From CAZDHT01 sp964505325 (lineage in GTDB: Bacteria; Planctomycetota; PUPC01), in the NCBI GenBank assembly GCA_964505325.1, contig CAZDHT010000181.1, forward strand, positions 1-11,282: a stretch of DNA of 11,282 bases, given 5' to 3'. Below are positions 1-7,200 of the stretch, piece after piece. The notes beneath the pieces are model-generated. The model had not been told where the DNA came from. It saw only the letters and a program-made list of their open reading frames with translations, and did no database searches. The first letter of the stretch is position 1. Every line of letters begins with the position of its first letter. A program made the translations under genes and the position numbers.

Positions 1-1
1 G

Positions 2-1339
2 GCCCAGCAGCGCAAGACGGTCGAGGCGGTCGCCGAGGGCCGGATCGACATTCTCATCGGGACCCACCGCCTGTTGAGTGCGGACATCGCCTTCAAGGAC
101 CTGGGCCTGGTCATCATCGACGAGGAGCAGCGGTTTGGCGTGGCCCACAAGGAGCGGCTGAAGCGGCTGCGGTACACGGTCGACGTGCTGACCATGACCG
201 CCACGCCCATTCCGCGGACGCTGCACATGTCGTTACTGGGGATCAAGGACATTTCGGCGCTGGCGACGCCGCCGCAGGACCGCATGTCCATCCACACCGA
301 GGTGCGCCGGTTTGATCGGCGGATGGTGCGCGAAGCGATCCTGCGCGAACTGAACCGCGACGGGCAGGTGTTCTTTGTACATAACAGAGTATATGACATC
401 AACTCGGTCGCCAATCGCGTCTCGCAGATCGTCCCCGAGGCCCGGCTGATTGTCGCCCACGGCCAGATGGGCGAGCACCAGCTCGAACGGCGGATGGCCG
501 ACTTCATCGACGGCAGGGCCGACGTGCTGGTGTCCACCTCCATCATCGAGTCGGGCCTCGACATCCCCAACGCCAACACGATGTTCATCCACGAGGCCGA
601 CATGTTCGGCCTGGCCGATCTGCACCAGCTTCGGGGGCGGGTCGGGCGTTACAAGCACCGGGCCTACGCCTACATTCTCCTGCCCGAGTCGAGGCCGATT
701 ACGAAGAAGTCGATCAAGCGTCTCAAGGCGATCGAGGAGTACACCGAGCTGGGGTCGGGCTTCAAGCTGGCGATGCGCGACCTGGAGATTCGCGGCGCCG
801 GCAACATCCTCGGCGCCGAGCAGAGCGGCCACATCGCCGCGGTCGGGTACGACCTCTATTGCCGCCTGCTCGAACAGGCCGTCCGCGAGATGAAGGACGA
901 GGAGATCGAGGAGCACACGGAGATCGACATCGACCTGCAGCTCGACACGTATATCCCCTCGGGGTACATCCGCAGCGACGTGCTGAAGATGGAAGCATAT
1001 CGAGGGCTGGCCCGGTCGCGAACGGTGGAGGATGTCCGGGACGCGGAAGCCGAGCTGGAAGACCGGTTCGGCCCGCCGCCGGTGCCGGTGGTGAATCTGA
1101 TCGCGAAGCACCGGCTGCGCGTGCGTCTGGAGCCAAGGAAGTTCACCTATTTCGGCCTGCGCGGGGACCACGTTCTGCTGAAGTTCGAGGATCAGGGACT
1201 GGCGACCCGGCCGCTCCAGAGAACCGAGGCCCCGCACCGCATCTTGAGCGCCAAGACCGCCCACCTGCTCCTGCCGGGGAGCGTTCGCACGCCGGACCAG
1301 GTGGTGGACTATGCCGAGCACGTATTCTCCGCGGAGTAG
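2..1339 (+). CDS. mfd: Transcription-repair coupling factor Mfd, C-terminal part (5' end outside window)
   Basis: Mfd is an ATP-dependent DNA translocase that removes RNA polymerase stalled at lesions and recruits UvrA. Only the last ~445 residues are here; the frame is open from base 2 and the start lies upstream of the window. Seen directly: a GTHRLL motif, the helicase motif II box DEEQ followed by RFGV, motif III TATPIPRTL, the HGQM stretch, motif V-like IIESGLDIP, motif VI HQLRGRVGR, then DLEIRGAGNILGAEQSG typical of the Mfd/RecG translocation region. The tail, with IPSGYIRSDVLKMEAYRGLA and EDRFGPPP, matches the Mfd C-terminal D7 domain that masks the UvrA-binding surface. RecG lacks this D7 tail, so Mfd is preferred. 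The stop TAG is followed by a 129-nt gap before the sigma gene. The coding sequence looks intact within the window. Confidence 0.96.
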   Translation, partial: AQQRKTVEAVAEGRIDILIGTHRLLSADIAFKDLGLVIIDEEQRFGVAHKERLKRLRYTVDVLTMTATPIPRTLHMSLLGIKDISALATPPQDRMSIHTEVRRFDRRMVREAILRELNRDGQVFFVHNRVYDINSVANRVSQIVPEARLIVAHGQMGEHQLERRMADFIDGRADVLVSTSIIESGLDIPNANTMFIHEADMFGLADLHQLRGRVGRYKHRAYAYILLPESRPITKKSIKRLKAIEEYTELGSGFKLAMRDLEIRGAGNILGAEQSGHIAAVGYDLYCRLLEQAVREMKDEEIEEHTEIDIDLQLDTYIPSGYIRSDVLKMEAYRGLARSRTVEDVRDAEAELEDRFGPPPVPVVNLIAKHRLRVRLEPRKFTYFGLRGDHVLLKFEDQGLATRPLQRTEAPHRILSAKTAHLLLPGSVRTPDQVVDYAEHVFSAE

Positions 1340-1411
1340 ACGGCCGGGGCGGCTCGCGGCCGGTTCAGAAAACGCCACTGGATTGCGCAAGTTTTCCGCC
1401 CGCTCGGCGTC

Positions 1412-1417
1412 TATTAT
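1412..1417 (+). promoter_or_regulatory. Possible -10 element upstream of the sigma factor gene
   Basis: TATTAT is an AT-rich hexamer in an otherwise GC-rich gap, about 50 nt before the sigma start. No convincing -35 lies 16-18 nt upstream. The adjoining AGACGTCT (1420-1427) is an 8-bp palindrome that could be an operator or simply chance. The element is placed by position and composition only. Confidence 0.3.
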
Positions 1418-1428
1418 GTAGACGTCTG

Positions 1429-1445
1429 CTCCTGCGAGGCAGGAG
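1429..1445 (+). other. Perfect 7-bp stem-loop in the sigma gene leader
   Basis: CTCCTGC, loop GAG, GCAGGAG forms a perfect 7-bp hairpin with a 3-nt loop, ending 14 nt before the Shine-Dalgarno of the sigma gene. There is no T-run after it, so it is not an ordinary terminator. Its 3' arm contains an AGGAG, so it could hide a decoy ribosome site. A role in translation control or transcript stability is inference. Confidence 0.45.
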
Positions 1446-1459
1446 GCGTGCTCGGGCAC

Positions 1460-1467
1460 GGAGGTGA
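1460..1467 (+). promoter_or_regulatory. Shine-Dalgarno deciding the sigma factor start
   Basis: GGAGGTGA is complementary to the 16S rRNA tail over eight bases and sits just before ATG 1469. This favours ATG 1469 over the in-frame GTG at 1448. The AGGAGG before that GTG is only 1 nt away, too close to work. Confidence 0.7.
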
Positions 1468-1468
1468 C

Positions 1469-2023
1469 ATGGGCAGGCCCCGCGCCGGTTCCGCACAGCA
1501 CAGGGACAGGCTCCTCGACGCCGCCCGCGAGGGGGATGTGTCTTCACTCGGCGAGCTGTTCGAGTGCTATCGCGGGATGGTGGTGGGGGTGTGCGCCGGG
1601 GTGCTGGGCCGGTCGCATCTGCTGGCGGACGCGGTGCAGGAGGTGTTCCTGAAGCTGCTTCTCTCCGTCGGCGAGATCCGGAGCGCCCGCGGGCTGGGCC
1701 CGTGGCTCGGCACGGTGGCAAAGAACACCGCCATCGACCTGTTGCGGGCCGAACGGCGCCGGCATCCGGCGCCGCGTCCGACTGCGACCGCCGGCCCGCT
1801 CGACGGGCTGGTCCGGGACGAAGGGCAGCGGGCGGTGTTGAACGCGGTGATGGAGCTGCCGCCGGACTATCGCGAGGTGATCCTGCTGCGGTACCTCCAT
1901 TCCAGTTCCTATCGTGAGATTGCGGAGACGTTGGGCGTGCCGGTGTCCACGGTCGAAACGCGGCTGCATCGCGCCCGAGAAAAGCTGGGCGGCATTCTTG
2001 GAGCACGGTCCGATGGATTGTGA
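1469..2023 (+). CDS. RNA polymerase sigma factor, ECF (sigma-70 family)
   Basis: An extracytoplasmic-function sigma factor of 184 residues that would direct RNA polymerase to a stress or envelope regulon. Region sigma-2 spans about residues 26-100, with DAVQEVFLKLL and PWLGTVAKNTAIDLLRAERR, the usual core-binding and -10 recognition helices. Region sigma-4 spans about 118-178, with ELPPDYREVILLRYL and YREIAETLGVPVSTVETRLH, a helix-turn-helix for -35 contact, then RAREKL. The length is normal for the family and there is no C-terminal extension. Start ATG 1469 is chosen for its strong ribosome site. Its last codons overlap the anti-sigma start by 11 nt, so the two are probably translationally coupled, as is usual for sigma/anti-sigma pairs. 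The ECF subgroup cannot be named from sequence alone. Confidence 0.95.
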   Translation: MGRPRAGSAQHRDRLLDAAREGDVSSLGELFECYRGMVVGVCAGVLGRSHLLADAVQEVFLKLLLSVGEIRSARGLGPWLGTVAKNTAIDLLRAERRRHPAPRPTATAGPLDGLVRDEGQRAVLNAVMELPPDYREVILLRYLHSSSYREIAETLGVPVSTVETRLHRAREKLGGILGARSDGL

Positions 2024-2570
2024 GCTTGCGGAACGGGTGATTTCAAGGTCGTTGGACGGCGAAGCGTCGGCCGAGGAGCTGCGGGGGCTCGACGAGCACT
2101 GCGCATCGTGCGAGGGCTGCCGCGGATACCGGGCGCGACAGGCGAAGCTGCACGAAGCGCTCCAGAAGGGCCTGGGCGATTTCTCCGAGGCATTGCGGCC
2201 GCGGGCGCGGGCGCCGAAGCCGAGGCTCTGGAAGCGGCTCGCCCGGGTCGCGGCTTTGCTCGCCCTGGTTGCGGGCTCGGCGCTCGCAGGATACCACATC
2301 CCGAGGCGGGCGGAGCCCCTTCCGGCGCCGGACAGGGGCAAGGTGGCCGGAGCCGCAACGCGGCGGGCCGAGCGCGAAGAGCCCCGGGTGATGATGGCCG
2401 AGACCGAGGGCGAGGCGGTTCATGAGATCCTTCTCGATGGCGAGGGCCGCATGCGGACGGCTTCGCGGATCGACCGGGACCGGGTCTACCAGATTGGAGC
2501 CCCGGACGGCTCCCGGATCGAATGGCGGACGACCGACAGCCGCTACCGGCTCGTCGGGTTCCATGAGTGA
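2013..2570 (+). CDS. Membrane anti-sigma factor with N-terminal zinc finger (zf-HC2/ZAS type)
   Basis: A 185-residue protein predicted to hold the ECF sigma factor inactive at the membrane. The N-terminus carries the ZAS signature: His29-x3-Cys33-x2-Cys36, with Cys3 as the likely fourth ligand. Around residues 76-94 lies one hydrophobic segment (VAALLALVAGSALAGY) flanked by Arg/Lys on the N-side. This puts the zinc domain in the cytoplasm and about 90 residues in the periplasm. The periplasmic part is charged and ends in a compact stretch (residues ~135-185) with several predicted beta strands; I recognise no family there. Start ATG 2013 gives the zinc-finger N-terminus directly, while an upstream extension in this frame would only be the sigma gene read out of frame. 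It overlaps the sigma gene by 11 nt and ends 18 nt before the PDZ gene. Confidence 0.88.
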   Translation: MDCELAERVISRSLDGEASAEELRGLDEHCASCEGCRGYRARQAKLHEALQKGLGDFSEALRPRARAPKPRLWKRLARVAALLALVAGSALAGYHIPRRAEPLPAPDRGKVAGAATRRAEREEPRVMMAETEGEAVHEILLDGEGRMRTASRIDRDRVYQIGAPDGSRIEWRTTDSRYRLVGFHE

Positions 2571-2574
2571 CAGG

Positions 2575-2582
2575 AAGGAGGT
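2575..2582 (+). promoter_or_regulatory. Strong Shine-Dalgarno before the PDZ-STN-TolR gene
   Basis: AAGGAGGT is a near-consensus ribosome site, 6 nt before ATG 2589. It suggests the secreted third gene of the unit is translated efficiently from the same transcript as the sigma and anti-sigma genes. Confidence 0.8.
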
Positions 2583-2588
2583 CATACG

Positions 2589-4058
2589 ATGAGGAAGCTC
2601 GCGGGGTTCTTCGCGGTGGGATTGGTGTGTGTCTGCGCGGTCTCGAACGCTGCCGAGCCGGCCAAGAAGTACGGCTATCTCGGCATCGGGTTGGGCGCGG
2701 TGCCGGAGGCGCTGGCCGACCAGCTCGGCCTGGAGAAGGGCGAGGGCATCCTGGTCATGCAGGTCGAGGAGGGATCGCCGGCGCACAAGGCGGGCGTTCA
2801 GAAGAACGACGTGATCACGAAGGTGGATCAGCAGATCATTCTCGCCGAGGAGCAGCTTCGCAAGCTGATCGGCTACACGGCGCCGGGCGTCGAGGTGAAG
2901 ATCGAACTCGTCCGCAAGGCCGAGCGCCTGGCCCTCAAGGCCACGCTTGGCGGCACCGACACCGCGCCGGCGGGGCCGGTCATAACGCACGGCGTTCCTT
3001 TGCTCAAGGATGTGCCCGGGCTCGACAGGATGTTCCTCATGCGCCGCAAACAAGGCGGGCCCGGGGGCGCGATCGGCAACATCACGATCCGCGGCCCAAA
3101 CGGCAAGTCAATCACCATGACGTTCCAAGGCAACCAGGGGTTCCAAAAACAGTTGGACGAGATACTGAAGAAGGGTCTTATCGATGCCAAGACGGCCGAA
3201 CGGATGAAGCAAGCGATGGGCCTGGGGCCGAAGAAGGACGCGGAACGCCGAGGCTCCATCAAGGCGAAACTGTTGAAGGAGATCAGCTTCGATTTTGTCG
3301 ACACGCCGTTCAACGACGTTCTCGCTTTCCTCCGGGCGCTCAGCTCGATCAATTTCGTGGTTGACCCCGCGGTGGCGAAGAAGAACCCGGAGGTCACGTT
3401 GAAGGTCGTCAACATGAAGCTCGGGGACTGCCTCCGGTGGATCTGCAAGATTGCCAACGCCGAACATGCCCATGCGAACGAGACCGTCGGCGTGGGATCC
3501 GCCGATTTCATCGCGAAGTTCCGGGCGATTTCGCCGCTGGCATCCGACGACGCCAAGATCGGCCCCGCGCTCAAGCGGCCGCTCTCGTTCGATTTTGTGG
3601 ACACGTCGCTCAAGGACGTCGTCGGGTTCCTGACCGGCATCCTCGACGTCAACATCGTTGTGCCGGGCGACCTGAAGAAGGACGAAATCATCAATCTCCG
3701 CCTCAACACGGTCCCGGCGGGGCTGGCGCTCGAGTATGTCGGGCTGCTCACCGGCCGTGGCGTATCGGTCGAGAAGCAGGGGATCTCGTTCTCCGCACCC
3801 GGCGAGAAAGCGGAGAAGGCGCCCGGCCGCATCACCGTCAGAATCCGGGCGGACGGGACCCTCCACGTGGGCGGACGGGCGGTGACGATTGACGGCCTTG
3901 GCAAGCAGCTCGTGGAGGCGGTGAAGAAGAACCCGAAGGTCGCCGTCGTGGTCGGCGCGGACGCGGCGGCGCGGTACCGGACGGTGATCGAGGTGCTCGA
4001 CGCGTGCAGGAAGGCCGGCATCGAGGACGTCTCCTTCGTCCCCAAGCTCAAGGAGTGA
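2589..4058 (+). CDS. Secreted protein: PDZ domain, two STN/secretin-N0-like repeats, TolR/ExbD-like C-terminus
   Basis: A 489-residue protein with no single established name. Residues 1-22 are a Sec-type signal peptide; the Cys14 and Cys16 contexts do not fit a lipobox. Residues ~28-120 are a PDZ domain, with the binding loop YGYLGIGLG and SPAHKAGVQKNDVITKVD. Residues ~231-295 and ~331-402 are two related STN/secretin-N0-like units starting ISFDFVDTPFNDVLAFL and LSFDFVDTSLKDVVGFL, spaced exactly 100 residues. Residues ~413-486 resemble the periplasmic domain of ExbD/TolR: ITVRIRADGTLHVGGRAVTI, then VAVVVGADAAARYRTVIEVL and DACRKAGIEDVSFV. The ExbD transmembrane helix with its proton-path Asp is absent, so it should not act as a motor subunit; a structural or signalling role in the periplasm is inferred. 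It is probably co-transcribed with the two genes upstream. Domain calls are by eye: PDZ firm, TolR-like good, STN fair. Confidence 0.85.
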   Translation: MRKLAGFFAVGLVCVCAVSNAAEPAKKYGYLGIGLGAVPEALADQLGLEKGEGILVMQVEEGSPAHKAGVQKNDVITKVDQQIILAEEQLRKLIGYTAPGVEVKIELVRKAERLALKATLGGTDTAPAGPVITHGVPLLKDVPGLDRMFLMRRKQGGPGGAIGNITIRGPNGKSITMTFQGNQGFQKQLDEILKKGLIDAKTAERMKQAMGLGPKKDAERRGSIKAKLLKEISFDFVDTPFNDVLAFLRALSSINFVVDPAVAKKNPEVTLKVVNMKLGDCLRWICKIANAEHAHANETVGVGSADFIAKFRAISPLASDDAKIGPALKRPLSFDFVDTSLKDVVGFLTGILDVNIVVPGDLKKDEIINLRLNTVPAGLALEYVGLLTGRGVSVEKQGISFSAPGEKAEKAPGRITVRIRADGTLHVGGRAVTIDGLGKQLVEAVKKNPKVAVVVGADAAARYRTVIEVLDACRKAGIEDVSFVPKLKE

Positions 4059-4126
4059 GCGGCGCTCGGCGGGCCGGGCGACGGCGGGGCCGCTTTCCCC
4101 CGCTTTCCCAGCCGGTGTATCATTAT

Positions 4127-4158
4127 GTAAAAGCGGCCAACCTTCGGCTTGGTTTTAC
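4127..4158 (+). terminator. Terminator hairpin after the sigma/anti-sigma/PDZ unit
   Basis: CCAA (4137-4140) pairs with TTGG (4149-4152), closing over a C(TTCG)G tetraloop at 4142-4147 with one C-C mismatch. TTTT follows at 4153-4156. The outer GTAAAA (4127-4132) also pairs with TTTTAC (4153-4158), so it could act in both directions. It lies 68 nt after the stop of the PDZ gene. Confidence 0.65.
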
Positions 4159-4176
4159 GCCCCCATAAGGTATACT
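4149..4176 (+). promoter_or_regulatory. Sigma-70-like promoter for the DUF4175-like gene
   Basis: TTGGTT (4149-4154), a 16-nt spacer and TATACT (4171-4176) make a plausible housekeeping promoter, 37 nt before ATG 4213. A second AT-rich hexamer, TATTCT (4177-4182), is an alternative -10. The -35 overlaps the 3' arm of the terminator hairpin. Confidence 0.5.
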
Positions 4177-4212
4177 ATTCTAGAGTACGTCGAACGCCGG
4201 CGGTGGGTTGAC

Positions 4213-7200
4213 ATGGCCTCGAAACGCCCCAAGAAGCTGCGGCGCGACCTGATCGACAACACGGTCTCCCGGCTGACTTCGTACGACCGCGGCATCATGC
4301 TGGCGACGGGCCTCATCGGCATGGCCGGGTTCGCCGTCGCGTACGTCACCCTCGGGGCTCACACCGACCGGTTGGTGGCGTGGGCCGGAGACGGCAGCGG
4401 GCTGAGCCGAGCCGCCCGTGTCGCCGTTATGGGGACGTTGCTCTCTTCGCTCGCACTCGGGGTCGTGCTGTTCCTCATCTTCTTCTTCAAGCGAAGCCGC
4501 GCCCTGGCGATGGCCCGCCGCATCGAACTGCAGTACCCCGACTTCCGCCACGGCCTCGTCACGTACATGGAGATCCGGCGGCGCGGCGTGCGCACGCAGA
4601 CCGAGCTGGCCGTCGCAAAGGCCGTGGGGAAGCGTGCGGGAGCGCGGCTGACCGCCGTGCATGCCAGCGAAGTGGCGAACACCCCGCTGCTCACGCGCGT
4701 CGCCGCGGTCGCCATGGGCTGCTGCGCCGTGGCGTTCATCTCCGCGTTGCTCAGTTGGAACACGTTCTCGGTCTCGCTCGAGCGGATCATCTGGCCTTCC
4801 AGCGCCCGGCGCCCTGCCACCAACACGTACATTGACCCGGACGTCCATCCGGGAGACACGAAGGTGTTGCGGCACAGTGAGGTCGCGTTCAAGGCGACCA
4901 TCCGCGGCACCCTGCCCGACGAGGCATACCTGGTGTACTCGGACCGCGGCACCGAGAAAAGGCAGTCCGCCGGCCGCCCGAACGGCGCCGAGCCGTGGAC
5001 CTGGACGGTGTCCGCCGTGCAGGAAGACTTCGCCTATCACGTCGAGGCCGGCGACGACAGAAGCCGGTCGTACCGCATCACGGTCGTCGGGGTCCCGGTC
5101 ATTCGAGACGTCAAGGTTGCCTACGAGTATCCCGCCTACACCGGCCTGGAACCGTTCACCGCAATGGGCGGACACGTGGAGGCCTTGGAGGGATCCCGCG
5201 TTACGGTCACCGCCAGGACCAACAAGCCGGCGGTCGAGGCCGCGCTCAAGCCGTTCACCAGCCGGGCCCGCGTCGCCGCGAACCGGATGGGCTTCTCGGC
5301 CTCTTTCGTCGTTCGAGGGAACGGCTCGTATCATCTCTCATACAAGGACGCGGACGGCTTCACTAATCCGGAGCCGGTCAAGTACTCGATCATCGCCAGC
5401 CAGGACCAGGCCCCGGTCATCCGGTTTGTCGAGCCGGGCCGGAACGTCGAGCTGGCCGCCGACGACGTGCTCCCGCTGGAGATCGAGGCGAAGGATGACT
5501 TCGGGCTGACCGCCATGAAGTTGACCTACGTCCTGCGAGGCGTGCCCACCACGAAGGACTTCGCGATCGGGCCGAAGCAGGCCGCTGCCAGGGAGCGCTT
5601 GGTGCTGTCGATGAGCAACATCGGGGCGCAGCCGGGTGACCGGGTGACGTATCGCGCCGAGGCGTGGGACAACAAGCCCGGCGGAAGCAACCGGGCCAGC
5701 ACGCCCGAGTATTACGTGGCCATCAAGATGCCCGAGCAGAACGGCGAGGCTCAGATCGCGAAGCTTGATCCGAAGGAGATCCACGACATCACCAACGCGG
5801 CGGATCTCTTCGAGGGGCTCAAGCAGCGGCTCAAGAATCCGCCCGTGGTCGAAGAGCCGGCCGGGGAAGAGCCGCATGACGTGGCGGACCCCGCTGACGA
5901 TGCGGCGCGGCGCCTCGAAAAGCTGGTCAAGGATATTGCCGAAGAGCTCGACAAGATGGCCAAGGAAGCCGAGAAGGCCGATCAGCTCAATGAGAAGGAG
6001 CGCGGCGAACTCGCGAACAAGGCCGATCAACTGGCAAAGGAGCTCGAACAGGCGGCGCAGGAGGCGGAGCGAGAACTGGCACACCAACAGCCGCCCGCCG
6101 AACAGCAACCGGGTCAGCCGGGAGAGCAGAAGCCCGCCCAACCTGCCGAGCAGCAGCCCGGTCAGCCCGGCGAGCAGCAACCCGCCCAACCTGCCGAGCA
6201 GCAGCCGGCGCAGCCCGGCGAGCAGCAGCCCGCCCAACCTGGCGAGCAGCCGCCCGGTCAGCCCGGTGAGCAGCAACCCGGTCAGCCCGGCGAGCAGCAG
6301 CCCGGTCAGCCTGGCGAGCAGCAGCCCGCCCAACCCGGCGAGCAGCAACCCGGTCAGCCCGGTGAGCAGCAACCCGCCCAACCTGGCGAACAGCCGCCCG
6401 GGCCACCGGGAGACCAGCCGGGCAACGGCGAGGGTCAGGGCGAAGGCCAAGGTGAAGGCCAGGGCGAGGGTCAGGGCGAAGGCCAGGGTGAAGGCCAAGG
6501 CGAGGGTCAAGGCGAAGGCCAGGGTGAAGGCCAGGGCCAAGGCGAAGGTCAAGGGGAGGGTCAAGGGGAGGGCCAGGGCCAAGGTCAAGGCCAGGGCCAG
6601 GGGCAGGGCCAGGGTCAAGGACAAGGCCAGGGGCAGGGTCAAGGCCAAGGGCAGGGCCAAGGTCAAGGCCAGGGGCAGGGCCAGGGTCAAGGGCAGGGTC
6701 AGGGCCAAGGCCAAGGACAGGGTCAGGGTCAAGGGCAGGGTCAGGGTCAAGGCCAGGGTCAAGGCCAAGGACAGGGCCAGGGCCAAGGACANNNNNNNNN
6801 NNNNNNNNNNNNNNNNNNNNNNNNNNNNNNNNNNNNNNNNNNNNNNNNNNNNNNNNNNNNNNNNNNNNNNNNNNNNNNNNNNNNNNNNNNNGGCCAAGGA
6901 CAGGGCCAGGGCCAAGGACAAGGACAGGGTCAGGGTCAAGGACAGGGTCAAGGCCAAGGCCAAATGCAGCAGGGCGCCCCGTCACAGGGCGCGGGCGCCA
7001 GCCCCGGCGGGGGCGGCGGGCGCGGCGGGGCGGGCGAGGCCGCCGAACGAGTTGACACGGACGAAACGGTCGAGGCCCTGAAACAGCAGATCAAGGAAGT
7101 CGCCAAGCTGGTCAAGTCCTTGAACGAAATATCCGCCGGCGTACGGAAGGGCGAGGTCGACCCCGAGCTGCTCGGCCGCCTGAACATCTCCGGGGAGGCG

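Noticed and set aside
1341..1362. Possible mfd terminator (CGGCCG ... CGGCCG)
   Set aside because: The stem is only 6 bp with a 10-nt loop and no T-run follows. Each half is self-palindromic, so the pairing is not informative.
233..1501. Long - strand open frame opposite mfd (422 residues)
   Set aside because: It is antisense to clear Mfd motifs, has a shadow composition rich in Arg/His/Leu and matches no family. It is typical of GC-rich coding DNA.
4115..4129. ATTATGTA shared by the sigma leader (1413-1420) and the DUF4175 upstream region (4122-4129), a possible ECF-controlled motif
   Set aside because: An 8-mer shared between two AT-rich promoter regions is weak. The surrounding bases do not align without a gap and no common -35 is visible.
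5338..6963. Long - strand frame encoding Leu-Ala-Leu-Thr runs, looking like a membrane protein
   Set aside because: It is the reverse complement of the Gly-Gln and Pro-Gln tracts and crosses the N gap. The hydrophobic look is an artefact of the repeat.
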